Below are positions 53,539 to 63,728 of a stretch of 64,000 nt of DNA, one piece after another. The stretch is from Stutzerimonas stutzeri (lineage in GTDB: Bacteria > Pseudomonadota > Gammaproteobacteria > Pseudomonadales > Pseudomonadaceae), in the NCBI RefSeq assembly GCF_018138085.1, contig NZ_CP073105.1, forward strand, positions 1,612,001-1,676,000, read 5' to 3'. A program made the position numbers and the translations under genes. The notes beneath the pieces were generated by a model, which saw only the letters and a list, made by a program, of their open reading frames with translations, was not told where the DNA came from and made no database searches. Each line of letters starts with the position of its first letter. Position 1 is the first letter of the stretch.

Positions 53539-54003
53539 TCAAAAACCAAGGTCGCTGAGACCGGGATGGTCGTCTGGCCGGCGCCCCAGTGGCCAGCGGA
53601 ATTTGCGATCCGCTTCGGTAATCGGCAGCTCGTTGATACTGGCGTGGCGCACGCTCATCAGGCCGTCCTCGGCGAACTCCCAGTTCTCGTTGCCATAGGC
53701 GCGAAACCAGTGGCCGCTATCGTCGTGATATTCGTAGGCATAGCGGACTGCGATGCGATTGCCCGTAAACGCCCAGAGCTCCTTGATCAGGCGGTAGTCG
53801 AGCTCGCGGTTCCATTTGCGCACCAGGAAGGCCTCGGCCTCGGCACGGTTCGTCACGAACTCCACGCGGTTTCGCCAGCGGGTATCGGGCGTATAGGCCA
53901 GCGCCACCTTGGCGGGGTCGCGACTGTTCCAGCCGTCTTCGGCAAGGCGCACCTTTTCGATGGCGGTCTGTTCGGTGAACGGCGGTAGCGGCGGGCGGGA
54001 CAT
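53539..54003 (-). CDS. DUF1348 (NTF2-like) protein
   Basis: A 154-residue NTF2-fold protein of the DUF1348 family: [102 protein letters not shown]. It has no known catalytic set; it may bind a small molecule. ATG 54003 is chosen over the in-frame ATG at 54111, which adds a basic tail. It lies 189 bases downstream of the fusion flavoprotein on the same strand and may share its regulation. Confidence 0.82.
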   Translation of the reverse strand: MSRPPLPPFTEQTAIEKVRLAEDGWNSRDPAKVALAYTPDTRWRNRVEFVTNRAEAEAFLVRKWNRELDYRLIKELWAFTGNRIAVRYAYEYHDDSGHWFRAYGNENWEFAEDGLMSVRHASINELPITEADRKFRWPLGRRPDDHPGLSDLGF

Positions 54004-54192
54004 AGCAAAACTCCTCAAGTGAACGGAAGGATGACCACGAACGGCAGCCGGTCCTTTCCTGCATCGGAACAAGCAGGCGGTTGGCTGGGTGCTGCCGATA
54101 GTTCTATTCAAGCGGATCCGGATCCTGTTTGCCGAGTACCATGCAGCGCGGGGCGCTTCGGGGCACGTGGCAATCAGGCGGACAGCAGTGCG

Positions 54193-56256
54193 TCAGAGTG
54201 CAAGCTGGATTCGGTTTTCCTCCTCGGTTTCCTGCTCGGCAGGTACTGCGCAACAGATGAGCACCTCGTCGTCGTCAACCTTGGCGGTGGGATGCTTCAC
54301 GTAGGTCACCGTGCCCTTGAGCAGCTTCGTTCGACAGGTTCCGCAGCTGCCAGCGCGACAGCCGAATTCAGGCGCGAGGCCACGCGCTTCGGCCAGCTCC
54401 AGCAGCGTGCCGGTCTCCGGTGTCCAGCGCGCCTCCTTCAGCGAATCTACGAAGACCACCGGCACCGCCTGGGTCGCCGGTGGCAATTGAGCAGGAGTGG
54501 CTGCGGCCGCATCGCTCGTGCGGATTAACGACGCCGGCCCAAACGCCTCGGCGTGAATGCGCTCATCGACAATGCGATAGCCGCGCAGGCCGTCGTATAG
54601 CGCCTGCGTGAACGGCGGTGGGCCGCACAGGTAGAACTCGTAGTCGCCGAAGGCGAGAAAACGGCTGAGCAGCGGCATGTCGATGCGACCCGAGGCGTCA
54701 TAGTCGATGCCCGCCCGAGCGTCACGGGTGTCGCTCAACACGCGGACGAGCCTTACAGCGCCCTGTGCGGCGGCGATCAGCTCTGCCAGTTCCTGGTCGA
54801 AGGCGCGGTCCTGCTTGGAACGTGCGGCATAGAACAGCGTGGCGGGGCGGATCCGTTGCCTGCGCAGCCCCTCGTAGACCAGGTGGCGGAGCATGGCGAG
54901 CATCGGCGTGATCCCCACACCCCCGGCCAACAGGACCGCTGGCCGAGTCCCATGCGCATCTAGCGTGAAGTCGCCCGTCGGCGCGCGTGCCTCCAGCGTG
55001 CTTCCCACATGCAGGCGTTCATGCAGATACCGGGACACCGCCCCATCGCGTTTGACGCTGATACGGTAAGCCCCATCGGAAGGGGCGACCGACAGCGTGT
55101 AGGTACGGATAAGCGCCTTGTCCTGGCCTGGAAGCCGCACGCGAATGGGCAGGTGCTGACCGGCCAGGTGTGGCAACCCTGCGCCGTCCGCCGGGACCAG
55201 ATGAAACGACCGGATCGTTGCGCTTTCCTGAACCACCTGCGTCACTTTCAGGGTTCGCCAGTCGTCCAGGAATCGAGCTGCGCGCAGCCGCTCGTGCGCA
55301 TGCTGCCAGTCGCCGGTCATCAACGAGCTGTCGGACCAACCACCGTCCTGGAAGGCCCACCGCAGCGCAAGGCCGGCGGGCCTGCGCACGATTTTCCGTG
55401 CGCGGAACGTCCAAAGCCGCTCGGCGCCTTGAAATGCCGCTATTTCCGGTGACTCGAAGATCACTTCGGCCTCGCCGGTCATCTGGAGCATGTCCCCCGT
55501 CTCGAAGTCGACGAACAGCAGCCCAGCCTTGCCGTTGAGCACGATGTTGCCAAGCGTGGCGAAGAACAGATTGCCGTTGAAGTCCGGAATCGTCAGCGCG
55601 CCGTCCTCGGACACCCGAACGAAACCGGCCTTGCCGCCCCGATGGGAAACATCGACCTGACGGCTGGCGCCTCGATCAGCATAGGAGGTCACGAAAAACG
55701 CATCCGCCTGCTCGATCAGCGCACGGGCCGCCGGGTCAAGCGTCGCGAGTTGTTCGACCTGCCCGGTGAAGGGCTCGTCGGGATCCCTGGCAACGGTGAA
55801 GTCGCGCAGTTGGATATAACGGGGGCAATTGCCAAAGCTCTGGTCGACCTCGACCCTGAAGTCAGGATCGGTGATCGAGAGAATGCCGTTCATACGGTTG
55901 CGGCGCCGCGTATGCATCTCAATGCCCAACAGGCCGACCGCGGCGCCTTCGACCAAACCACGGCCCGCTGGATCTCCAGGAGCCGGGCGGGCTGCGATGT
56001 CGAGCGTCGTTCGCGTCGGCGAGGCCATGAAGCCCTGCCTGCCTTCCAGAAAGGTCGCCCAGGCATCTCCCTGGTCGTCCACGCTGCCCATCACGATGAA
56101 CGGAAGCTGGGCGTAAAACTCGCGATGCTGGTCGGGCATGAAGTCCCGCGCGACACGCGGACCAACCGCTTCCATTCGTTCCGCCACGCCGAGTTTTTCC
56201 TGGATGAGTTTCTCGCCCGCGTGCCAGACGGCTGATTGATGCGATGGCTCGGCCAT
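54193..56256 (-). CDS. Three-domain fusion: PNPOx-like, ferredoxin reductase and [2Fe-2S] ferredoxin
   Basis: A 687-residue protein. Residues about 40-260 are a pyridoxamine phosphate oxidase-like split barrel (FMN/F420 or heme binding), about 335-590 a ferredoxin-NADP reductase (RTYTLSVAPSDG FAD motif, LLAGGVGITPMLAM NAD-binding, EFYLCGPPPF), and about 610-687 a plant-type [2Fe-2S] domain with CRAGSCGTCRTKLLKG and a distant ICC cysteine. ATG 56256 has GGAGAGA upstream; the longer open frame to 56682 would overlap the GST gene. It can pass electrons from NAD(P)H through flavin and Fe-S to a substrate bound at the PNPOx domain. A GST gene precedes it by 47 bases. Confidence 0.88.
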   Translation of the reverse strand: MAEPSHQSAVWHAGEKLIQEKLGVAERMEAVGPRVARDFMPDQHREFYAQLPFIVMGSVDDQGDAWATFLEGRQGFMASPTRTTLDIAARPAPGDPAGRGLVEGAAVGLLGIEMHTRRRNRMNGILSITDPDFRVEVDQSFGNCPRYIQLRDFTVARDPDEPFTGQVEQLATLDPAARALIEQADAFFVTSYADRGASRQVDVSHRGGKAGFVRVSEDGALTIPDFNGNLFFATLGNIVLNGKAGLLFVDFETGDMLQMTGEAEVIFESPEIAAFQGAERLWTFRARKIVRRPAGLALRWAFQDGGWSDSSLMTGDWQHAHERLRAARFLDDWRTLKVTQVVQESATIRSFHLVPADGAGLPHLAGQHLPIRVRLPGQDKALIRTYTLSVAPSDGAYRISVKRDGAVSRYLHERLHVGSTLEARAPTGDFTLDAHGTRPAVLLAGGVGITPMLAMLRHLVYEGLRRQRIRPATLFYAARSKQDRAFDQELAELIAAAQGAVRLVRVLSDTRDARAGIDYDASGRIDMPLLSRFLAFGDYEFYLCGPPPFTQALYDGLRGYRIVDERIHAEAFGPASLIRTSDAAAATPAQLPPATQAVPVVFVDSLKEARWTPETGTLLELAEARGLAPEFGCRAGSCGTCRTKLLKGTVTYVKHPTAKVDDDEVLICCAVPAEQETEEENRIQLAL

Positions 56257-56303
56257 TTCTGTCTCTCCGGTAGCTGGAAGCGGGTGGGGCGCCCTGGGTC
56301 CGC

Positions 56304-56921
56304 TTATGCCTTGGCGGTCAGCCCGGCAGGGGTTTGGGCGAAGGGAACGAAGCCTGGCAGCGCTTCGATGCGACGGAGCAAGCGATTGACGGCGGGGTAG
56401 GCGGACAGGTCGACGTTGCCCTCCGGTGCGCGGGCGATGTAGCTGTAGATCGCGACGTCGGCGATGGTCGGGTGATCGGCAGCCAGCCAATCGCGGTCGG
56501 CCAGGTGCTGTTCCAGCTTGCCGAGCAGGGCATGCGCGCGGCCGATGACTTCGTCGGCGTTGAACCCGGCGCCAAACACCGTGATCAACCGGGCCGCTGC
56601 CGGTCCATAGGCGAGCTCGCCGGCGGCTACCGACAACCAGCGCTGAACACGTGCCGCACCCAGGGCATCTTCCGGTAACCAATCGCTCCGGCCGGCTTTC
56701 TTGGCGAGGTAGACGAGGATGGCGTTCGAATCGGCGATGTCGACGCCGTCATCTTCCAGTGCCGGCACCTGGCCGAATGGGCTGATGGCAAGAAACTCGG
56801 GCTTTTTGTGAGCACCGGCTTGAAGGTCGACTTCGACCAGCTCGTGTTCGAGGCCAAGCAGCGATGCGAAAAGCACCACTCGGTGAGCATGACCGGACAA
56901 GGGATGGTGATGGATTTTCAT
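56304..56921 (-). CDS. Glutathione S-transferase
   Basis: A 205-residue GST with an N-terminal thioredoxin-like domain ([70 protein letters not shown], including the cis-proline VPAL and the SNAI glutathione-binding motif) and an all-helical C-terminal domain. The catalytic position at the first helix carries serine or histidine. It conjugates or reduces electrophiles with glutathione. It is upstream of the fusion flavoprotein on the same strand, likely one transcription unit. Confidence 0.88.
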   Translation of the reverse strand: MKIHHHPLSGHAHRVVLFASLLGLEHELVEVDLQAGAHKKPEFLAISPFGQVPALEDDGVDIADSNAILVYLAKKAGRSDWLPEDALGAARVQRWLSVAAGELAYGPAAARLITVFGAGFNADEVIGRAHALLGKLEQHLADRDWLAADHPTIADVAIYSYIARAPEGNVDLSAYPAVNRLLRRIEALPGFVPFAQTPAGLTAKA

Positions 56922-57212
56922 GGTTCGGCTCCTGGGCTTATCGGGCCGGGTGTATCCCGATCCGTGCCGAGAGTGTGTGACCGAACTGTTTTTTGAGGAA
57001 TATCGCTTCTAGGTACTTCTTTGTTTCACCTGCTGGAACAATCCTGTTATTCCAGCTCGAGCCACTGGCGGATTGGGCGCTGGCGCGACGCACCTTCGTA
57101 GGCTCAAGCGCACATTTCGTCCGGTGGCAGGGCACATGATTGACGGGCGATTTTCCCGCGGCCCGGATATGATGCGCGCCCCTCAACGCTCCCGCTCGAT
57201 CAGCAGGCCACC

Positions 57213-57956
57213 ATGCCCGGCAATGCGCTCTATACCGACCTGTCGGGTTACTACGATCTGATGTGCGCCGATATCGATTACCGCGCACAAAGCCACTGCA
57301 TCCAGCGCTTGCAACAGCTGTTCGGCAACGGTGGCCGGCGCCACCTGGACCTCGCCTGCGGGACCGGGCCGCACGTGCGCCACTTCATCGATGCCGGATT
57401 TGCCAGCGGTGGGCTCGACATCAACCAGCCGATGCTCGACCGGGCCGCGATACGTTGCCCGGAAGCGCGCTTCGTTGCGCAGGATATGTGCGGTTTCAGC
57501 CTGGATCGGCCGGTCGATCTGATCACCTGTTTCCTGTATTCCATCCACTACAGCGGTGGCGTCGAACGTTTGCAGGCCTGTATCGCCAGCGTGCATGGCG
57601 CTCTGGCCGCTGGCGGGCTGTTCTGCTTCAACGCCGTCGACAAGCACAGCATCGACAACCGCTCGTTCGTCTCGCATAGCGCCGGGCACGCCGACGGCCT
57701 GTTCACCTTCAGCTCCGCTTGGTACTACGCGGGCGCTGGCGAGCGACAGTCGCTCAGGCTGCGCATCGAGAGAACCGTCGCCGAGCAAAGCCAGGTCTGG
57801 CACGACGAGCACGCCATGGTGGCGGTGAGTTTTGTCGAATTGGAAGAGTTGCTGGCGCCGTACTTCGACGTCCATGTGCTCGAGCATGATTACGAAAGGA
57901 TCGTTCCGCGCGAAAGCGCGTCCGGCAACGCGCTTTTCGTCTGCGTAAAGCGCTGA
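57213..57956 (+). CDS. Class I SAM-dependent methyltransferase
   Basis: A 247-residue methyltransferase. SAM motif I is LDLACGTGPHVRHF, motif II SGLDINQPM-like (GGLDINQPMLD), motif III AQDMCGF and the post-motif VDLITCFLYSIHY. The substrate-binding cap (residues 130-200) is unlike a specific known family. It sits between the divergent GST gene and the convergent chemoreceptor, with 291 bases upstream in which I see no other gene. Target molecule unknown. Confidence 0.85.
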   Translation: MPGNALYTDLSGYYDLMCADIDYRAQSHCIQRLQQLFGNGGRRHLDLACGTGPHVRHFIDAGFASGGLDINQPMLDRAAIRCPEARFVAQDMCGFSLDRPVDLITCFLYSIHYSGGVERLQACIASVHGALAAGGLFCFNAVDKHSIDNRSFVSHSAGHADGLFTFSSAWYYAGAGERQSLRLRIERTVAEQSQVWHDEHAMVAVSFVELEELLAPYFDVHVLEHDYERIVPRESASGNALFVCVKR

Positions 57957-58124
57957 TAGCCAAACGCGGTCCCGCCATTGCGGCGTGGTCGTTTCAGGAG
58001 GTCCAGCGCCGCTCCGAGACTGGCGACACGGCACGCGACTCTGGCCACGTGCTGGTTCAGGCCATGCCGAGCGGGGTCAGTCGCCAGGACTGACGCCGCG
58101 CTCGGGCAACGACCGCTTCGAGCC

Positions 58125-60092
58125 TTACTGCGTACGGAACCGCCCGACCAGCTGCCGGAGTGCGCTGCTGAGCTGACGCTGCTCCTGGGAGTAGCTTTCG
58201 ACTTCCGAGGCTTGGCTGGACACCTGCGCAACCGCATCGCTGATGGCGACCACGTTCCGGTTGATGTCTTCGGTCACCAGGTGCTGTTCCTCGGTGGCGG
58301 TGGCGACCTGCGTGGTCATGTCGCGGATCGTCTGCACGGCATTCTCGATGTCCTCGAACGCCCCCATCACATCGCCCGCCAGCTCGATGGCCTTGCTCGA
58401 CTCCGTCAGGCTGTGATCCATGCTCGCTGTCACCTCACTGATGCGGCTGACCAGCAGGTTGAGGATCTTGTTGATCTCACCGGTGGAATCCTGGGTCCGC
58501 TTGGCCAGGTTGCGCACCTCTTCGGCCACCACGGCGAAGCCGCGTCCCTGTTCGCCAGCGCGTGCCGCTTCGATGGCGGCGTTGAGCGCCAGCAGGTTGG
58601 TCTGTTCGGCGATCTGCTGGATGGTCGACAGGATGGTGTTGATGCTCACCGTCTCGCGTTCGAGCTCGCGAATCACCTTGCTCGAACCCTGGATGCTGGC
58701 GCCAAGATCGTTCACCCCCGCGGTACTGCGGGCGATGACCTCCTTGCCATTGCGCGTCGCATCCAGGCCCTGCGCGGAGACTTCCGCCGTCCTCACGCAG
58801 TTGTGTGCTACCTCGTTGGCGGCCGAGGCCATCTCGGTCACGGCGGTGACAATCTGCTCCACCGCGCTGGACTGACGCTGCAAGCTGTCCGACATGGCGG
58901 TGGTGCGGTCGTTGGTCTGGCTTGAAACACCATCGATGCTGACGGCGTTTTCCTTGATGACGGTGATCATCGATTGCGTCGACTCGATGAACTGGTTGAA
59001 CCACTTCGCCAACTCGCCGGTTTCGTCCCGGGCCAGCACGGGGAGCCGATGAGTCAGGTCACCTTCGCCCTGGGCGATGGTGCGCAGCCCGTCCTTGACC
59101 AGGTTGATCGGCGTGACGATACGGTTGGCGAACACGACCCCGGCGATACCGAACAGCACCACCAGCACGGCGCAGGCGACCAGTGTCATCCAGGCTAGTT
59201 TATGTGCGCCGGCCAGGATCTCGTCGACCTGCATGAAACCGATGAATTTCCAGCCCAGGGTGGGCGAGGTGAAGACGTTGGCGAGGTAGTCGACGCCATC
59301 GATATTCACCTCGATCACACCGTTTTCGGTTTGCTTGATGGTCGAGAAGTAGTCACCCGAGAGCTCGCCGAGCTTCTTGAAGTTGTTCTTGGGCTGGTGG
59401 CCGTCGACCAGCAGGGTGCCGCTGCTCTCCACCAGCATGAAGAAACCGGTCTCGCCAAAGCGGATTTTTTGGACCATGTCGGTCAGCGACTTTAGCGACA
59501 CGTCCGTCGCCACGACCCCGGCAAACTGGCCCGCCTTGTCCTTGAAGGCTTTGATCACCGAGACGTAGACCGCGTCGTCCGGTTCCCAGTAATAGCCGTC
59601 GAGGCGCGTCAGTTGGAAATTGGCGTCCTTGCCCAGGCCGAACCAGGGGCGCCCCCGCGGATCCCAGCTGCCGTAGTCGCCGGTGCCCGGCCATTCCACG
59701 TAGCCGCCCTTGGTGTCGCCCATGTAGACATAGCCGAAGGACGGGTTGTTGTTACCGATGCCGGAGAAGTAATCGAAGATGTCTTTTTCGCGGCCGCCAT
59801 TGGCCGTGGCGACCGCGCCCGGTTTGCGGGGCGAGCCGGAATAGACGGTCAGCTCGCCACTCTCGGTGTCGCGGACGGCGGCGTAGTCGGCCATCGCCGA
59901 CACGGTGTGATTAACCGAATCGAACAGGGTCACGAAGGTATTGTCGACCAGCTTGACGTCCAGGCTGCTGGTCTCCTCGAACTGGAGCTTGGCTTCCTCG
60001 GTGACGTTGCGGATGGTGAACAGGGCCACGACAAGGACTGGAACAAGCGTCGCGACCAGAAGACTTGCTAGCAACTTGTGTTTGATTTTCAT
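58125..60092 (-). CDS. Methyl-accepting chemotaxis protein with dCache sensor
   Basis: A 655-residue receptor. TM1 is about residues 8-28, a dCache_1 periplasmic domain follows (residues about 45-290; [36 protein letters not shown] and [14 protein letters not shown]), TM2 about 300-322, HAMP and a long signalling domain with [21 protein letters not shown]. The membrane-distal pocket has R, W and D in the positions of the amino-acid dCache motif but F where Y is usual, so an amino acid or amine is possible, not certain. It stands alone. Confidence 0.88.
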   Translation of the reverse strand: MKIKHKLLASLLVATLVPVLVVALFTIRNVTEEAKLQFEETSSLDVKLVDNTFVTLFDSVNHTVSAMADYAAVRDTESGELTVYSGSPRKPGAVATANGGREKDIFDYFSGIGNNNPSFGYVYMGDTKGGYVEWPGTGDYGSWDPRGRPWFGLGKDANFQLTRLDGYYWEPDDAVYVSVIKAFKDKAGQFAGVVATDVSLKSLTDMVQKIRFGETGFFMLVESSGTLLVDGHQPKNNFKKLGELSGDYFSTIKQTENGVIEVNIDGVDYLANVFTSPTLGWKFIGFMQVDEILAGAHKLAWMTLVACAVLVVLFGIAGVVFANRIVTPINLVKDGLRTIAQGEGDLTHRLPVLARDETGELAKWFNQFIESTQSMITVIKENAVSIDGVSSQTNDRTTAMSDSLQRQSSAVEQIVTAVTEMASAANEVAHNCVRTAEVSAQGLDATRNGKEVIARSTAGVNDLGASIQGSSKVIRELERETVSINTILSTIQQIAEQTNLLALNAAIEAARAGEQGRGFAVVAEEVRNLAKRTQDSTGEINKILNLLVSRISEVTASMDHSLTESSKAIELAGDVMGAFEDIENAVQTIRDMTTQVATATEEQHLVTEDINRNVVAISDAVAQVSSQASEVESYSQEQRQLSSALRQLVGRFRTQ

Positions 60093-60416
60093 CGTTCAGT
60101 GGCCCCTGGCCAGTTCGTCGAGACGTCCGCGCCGACCTGCGCTTCGTTCTTCAGGGAGCCCTTCACGCAATCCGATGCGCTTTGCCGCCGTGCGAGGCGA
60201 GCGGTGCCAAGAGGTTATCGGCAACCTGTGATAGCGGCTTGAGGGCAGGTCTCTGCGATTTTTAAGTCCGGCGAGATGCGCAGATGCGGGGGGTACTTCC
60301 ATCGCGCGCGACACGCTCGTCAGCGCAACATGATCGGCGCGCCGGTTCGCTCCATCGACCGCGCGATTAGCCTTGCGAGAAGCCTTGGGTTGACCGAAAT
60401 CGCTAACCGGCTGCCG
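60093..60416. other. Intergenic region upstream of the dCache receptor
   Basis: About 324 bases with no convincing gene, holding the promoter of the chemoreceptor on the minus strand and the 3' flank of the TfoX-N gene. No obvious terminator, operator or sigma-54 motif was found. Confidence 0.45.
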
Positions 60417-60767
60417 CTAGTCTTTCGCGGCGTCTGGCTTCTTCTTGCGCGGTCGGGGTGGTTTGGGAGCGGGTAGCACCCTGGCGGTTTCGATCACCAG
60501 ACGGCGCAGTGCGTCGGCGTCATCCAGCAGCTCGTCGGCTACCGGATAGTTCTTGGCGCCGGGGTAGGGCGGGCCTTGGGGCAGCTCCGGCGCGAGGGCG
60601 AGCGCCGCCTCGGAGGGTTTGATGAACAGGCTGTTGTCGCAGACGAAGGCGACCACCTTCGCGTCCAGATAAAGCGCGTACTCCCCGAACATTTTCCGAT
60701 AGGTCAGCCGGTTCCCGAGGCCGATCTGCTCCGCCACGTAGTCCACGAAGTCTTTATCGGTGGCCAT
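60417..60767 (-). CDS. TfoX N-terminal domain protein
   Basis: A 116-residue protein consisting of a TfoX/Sxy N-terminal domain only (DFVDYVAEQIGLGNRLTYRKMFGEYALYLDAKVVAFVCDNSLFIKPS, GAKNYPVADELLDDADALRRLVIETARVLP) plus a lysine-rich tail (PRPRKKKPDAAKD). Full Sxy/TfoX competence activators also have a C-terminal domain, absent here, so a role in competence is doubtful. ATG 60767 begins MATDKDF; the extension to 60917 is not protein-like. Confidence 0.82.
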   Translation of the reverse strand: MATDKDFVDYVAEQIGLGNRLTYRKMFGEYALYLDAKVVAFVCDNSLFIKPSEAALALAPELPQGPPYPGAKNYPVADELLDDADALRRLVIETARVLPAPKPPRPRKKKPDAAKD

Positions 60768-61022
60768 CTGTATTCCGTCGCGTGAAGAGTTAGGCAATTT
60801 CGGGTGCGTCACGGGCGAGCCCGCTCGGTGGCGCGCGTTAGCCTGCCACCGAATGCCAATCCTGCAACGCCTGCACGGCGTCGATGAGCTAAACCCGAAC
60901 CAGGTGAAGCTTAGCACCCAGCGGCAAGGAAACAGGCGGTTGGAAACGGCAAGCTTTCCGATCGGCAGGGCGCGGCTGCTCCTATGCTCGGCACGCCGTA
61001 CACGGGCGGCCGTTTTGCTCCG

Positions 61023-61247
61023 TCAATGCAGGCGCGTCGCCGAGGCGCAGGTCTGAATCAGGTATTCCGCCTGCTGCGCCAGCTCATCGAGCAGGGCATC
61101 GCGCTGCTTCTCGGCATCGCTCATGGCGTCCGCGCCGTGCTGCTTCACCAGGTAGGTGTGAATCTGCCGGACCTCCTCGGACTGGAAAATCGGCTGCAGA
61201 TCCTGCACCGCCACCACACCGCTGGACGCCTGGTTACGGTTGTTCAT
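61023..61247 (-). CDS. Hypothetical small protein, coupled to GNAT gene
   Basis: A 74-residue hydrophilic protein, probably helical (DAEKQRDALLDELAQQAEYLIQTCASA), with no family I recognise. ATG 61247 overlaps the end of the GNAT gene by 14 bases, the pattern of translational coupling; an alternative start at 61280 would extend the overlap. Reported because frame and composition look real. Ribosome binding is weak. Confidence 0.55.
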   Translation of the reverse strand: MNNRNQASSGVVAVQDLQPIFQSEEVRQIHTYLVKQHGADAMSDAEKQRDALLDELAQQAEYLIQTCASATRLH

Positions 61248-61719
61248 CACCACTTGCGGGCCTCGAGCCGTCAACGGCATGAAGCCCCAGCGCTTCGAAG
61301 TACGGCACCTTGCCGGCTACGCATGCCACTTCCGCGTGGGGATAGCGCGTTATCATCGCCTCGACCATCGCCCGGCCGATGCCCTGGCGGCGATGGCTCG
61401 TCTGCACGGCCAGGTAGAGCAGCACACAGGCCTCGGGGTCGTCCACATAAGGCAAATACAGCGCAAAGCCCAGCAGGCGGGCCGGGTCTTCGGCATCCAG
61501 CGCCATAATCAGTTCAGGCTTGCCCGGTTGCGCGCCGTCCATGCTGTCCAGATAGCGGTGCACCTCTAAACCCACCACGTACTGATACAGCTGGTACAGC
61601 GGATTGCTCGGCGTGAGCGAAACCGGGCTGATGTCGCTGAGGTAGTCCACCACCATCTGCATCACCTGGCTCTTCATCGATTCCGGCGGCGGGGTGCACA
61701 GGTAGGAGAGGGTGAACAT
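61234..61719 (-). CDS. GNAT-family N-acetyltransferase
   Basis: A 161-residue acetyltransferase. The acetyl-CoA-binding motif A is LLYLAVQTSHRRQGIGRAMVEAMITRYPHAEVAC, with the preceding beta strands ELIMALDAEDPARLLGFALYLPYVDD. The N-terminal part (KSQVMQMVVDYLSDISPVSL) probably forms the substrate side. Substrate unknown. It is the first of two overlapping genes with the small hypothetical protein. Confidence 0.85.
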   Translation of the reverse strand: MFTLSYLCTPPPESMKSQVMQMVVDYLSDISPVSLTPSNPLYQLYQYVVGLEVHRYLDSMDGAQPGKPELIMALDAEDPARLLGFALYLPYVDDPEACVLLYLAVQTSHRRQGIGRAMVEAMITRYPHAEVACVAGKVPYFEALGLHAVDGSRPASGDEQP

Positions 61720-61927
61720 GGGCGGGCTCCGACGGGCTTAGGAAAGGCCGCCATTGTAGCGGGCAGGGATGAGGCGCTGAGCCTTCAACAGTTGCCTATC
61801 GTGTCCAGGAAGATCCGATTCAAAGCCGGCGACAGCGCCAAACGGCGCTGAAGGCTACCGGGTTGCTGAATTTTTCGGAGCAAGCAGGGGCTGTTTCGCA
61901 GAACCGTTGCGCTTCCCGGACCAGGTC

Positions 61928-62650
61928 CTAGACGGGCTCGGCCTGTCGTGGGTGAGCCAAGCTCGGTGTGGGATCCTCAAGTTCCGTCTGAAGCTCCCGC
62001 ACCAACGCATCGACCTCACGTAGCGCCTGTTCCACCGAAGCAGCCAGCACCTCACCGCCGGTTTCCTGGCCTTCGATCGCGATCTGATGGAAGCGAGTGA
62101 TACCGATAAAGCCGAGCGCCGTCACCAGGTTCGGCTCCAGATGGTTCATATGCGCCATTTCCCCGCCGGGCCCGAAGCCGATGCCGCCTCGTGCCGTGAG
62201 GATGACCGCGTGCCGTGGTCGGTCAGCCAACAGGGGGACGTAGGGATCCGGTAGCTTGCTTTCGTCGACCTCGATTGTCCGGCCGGGGCGCACGATCTGG
62301 TCGATCCATGCCTTGAGTGCCGCGGGCATGCCGAAGTTGTACAGCGGCGTGCCAATGACCAGCACATCGGCGGCAATCAACTCGTCGACCAGCTGGTCGC
62401 TCTCGATCAGCGTCTCCTTCATCCAGGGCTCTCGGCGTTCTTCCGGGGTGAAGGATGACGCGATCCAGTCATGGCTGGTGAAAGAAGGCCGGTTCTGGCC
62501 GATGTCCCGGTAGGTCACGCTGTCCTGGGCGCGGCGGGCCAGCCACTGGCTGACGAAGCGGTGGCCGAGGTGGCGGCTGTGGGAACCGTGCTCGTCCCTG
62601 CCGGCAAGGCCGGGGCGGGCGCTGGCATCGAGGTGCAGAAGGTGTGTCAT
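61928..62650 (-). CDS. azoR: FMN-dependent NADH-azoreductase
   Basis: A 240-residue flavodoxin-like azoreductase/quinone reductase: LLHLDASARPG (FMN phosphate loop in AzoR), VLVIGTPLYNFGMPAALKAWIDQIVRPG and RGGIGFGPG. AzoR reduces azo dyes and quinones with NADH in the cytoplasm and protects against thiol-reactive compounds. The C-terminal tail past residue 200 is longer than in E. coli AzoR (201 residues) and looks disordered. It is divergent from a LysR gene that probably regulates it, and the intervening gap shows no clear operator. Confidence 0.9.
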   Translation of the reverse strand: MTHLLHLDASARPGLAGRDEHGSHSRHLGHRFVSQWLARRAQDSVTYRDIGQNRPSFTSHDWIASSFTPEERREPWMKETLIESDQLVDELIAADVLVIGTPLYNFGMPAALKAWIDQIVRPGRTIEVDESKLPDPYVPLLADRPRHAVILTARGGIGFGPGGEMAHMNHLEPNLVTALGFIGITRFHQIAIEGQETGGEVLAASVEQALREVDALVRELQTELEDPTPSLAHPRQAEPV

Positions 62651-62767
62651 GGTGAGTCTCCTCTGTGACTGAATTCATCTGTCATTCGCGGTAGACCCAG
62701 ACTAGGTTTAGGCTCTGTGGGCGACAAACGACCATTTCTTTCGGTTATAGATGAGGAAAACTCAGCC

Positions 62768-63667
62768 ATGGCGCATCGCTGGTTACCTTCGCTTTCCGCC
62801 CTGCGAGCCTTCGAAGCGGCCGCCCGCCATGAGAGCGCCAAGCAGGCTGCCGAGGAGTTGAACGTCACCGCCACGGCCATCAGCCACCAGATTCGTTCGC
62901 TGGAAGAGTCACTCGGTGTTGCGCTGTTTCTGCGCAAACCCAGGCAGTTGGCACTCACCGTCCAAGGCCGTGAGTTGCAACAGACCCTGGAGACGGCATT
63001 CGACAGCATCAGCGCAACGGTCGAGCGCCTCAGCGCGGGGCCCTGCCGCCAGGCGATCACGCTTACCACCACGCCGGCCATCGCCGTGCGCTGGCTGGTG
63101 CCCTGGGTCTGCATGCTGCGTGAATCCCATCCCGATATCGATCTGCGCTTCCATACCTCCCACGAGCCGGTGGCGCTGGATGGCGTTACGGCGGATATCG
63201 CCATCCGCTACGGCGATGGCCGCTGGCCAGGGCTGGTGGCCGAAAAGCTGATCGACAACACCTTCGTCCCGATCTGCAGCCCATTGCTGGGCCTTCGCGC
63301 CGCCGCCGACCTGCCCAACCACCCGCTGATCCACTTCCGCGCCCGGGGCGCCACTTCCGCTCCGATTCACTGGTCGTCGTGGCAGAAGCTGGCCAATGTG
63401 CCGGGGCTGGATGTCAGTGCCGGGTTGGCCTTCTCCGACGAGACCCACGCCATCTCAGCCGCCATCGGCGCGCAGGGTGTGGCCTTGATGAGCCGTCAGT
63501 TGATCGAGGACGAGGTGAGGGCAGGCCGGCTGATGCAGCCGTTCGGGCCGGAGATGGAAGGCAAGCCGTTTCACCTCGTGTACCCGGAGAGCCGCCGGGA
63601 CGATCCGACGGTGCTGGCCGTGCGAGACTGGGTCATGGCGGTGCCGGGTGGGGTGTGTGAGCTGTAG
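62768..63667 (+). CDS. LysR-family regulator, GcvA-like
   Basis: A 299-residue LTTR with the GcvA-type start RWLPSLSALRAFEAAARHESAKQAAEELNVTATAISHQIRSLEESLGVALFLRKPR. The effector domain begins about residue 90 (TLTTTPAIAVRWLVPWVCMLRESHPDIDLRFHTS). ATG 62768 has GAGGAAA about ten bases upstream; GTG 62717 is an alternative. Divergent from azoR, it is its likely regulator, as LysR-azoR pairs often are. Confidence 0.87.
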   Translation: MAHRWLPSLSALRAFEAAARHESAKQAAEELNVTATAISHQIRSLEESLGVALFLRKPRQLALTVQGRELQQTLETAFDSISATVERLSAGPCRQAITLTTTPAIAVRWLVPWVCMLRESHPDIDLRFHTSHEPVALDGVTADIAIRYGDGRWPGLVAEKLIDNTFVPICSPLLGLRAAADLPNHPLIHFRARGATSAPIHWSSWQKLANVPGLDVSAGLAFSDETHAISAAIGAQGVALMSRQLIEDEVRAGRLMQPFGPEMEGKPFHLVYPESRRDDPTVLAVRDWVMAVPGGVCEL

Positions 63668-63728
63668 CGGCGTGGGCGGATGAGGCGTTCATCCCCGTTC
63701 AGCTGTTTTCCGGTTCTACGCGGCTCGC

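Noticed and set aside
56257..56682. 142-residue N-terminal extension of the PNPOx-FNR fusion
   Set aside because: The extension overlaps the GST coding region in another frame and is low-complexity R/P-rich; the ATG at 56256 has a good ribosome-binding site.
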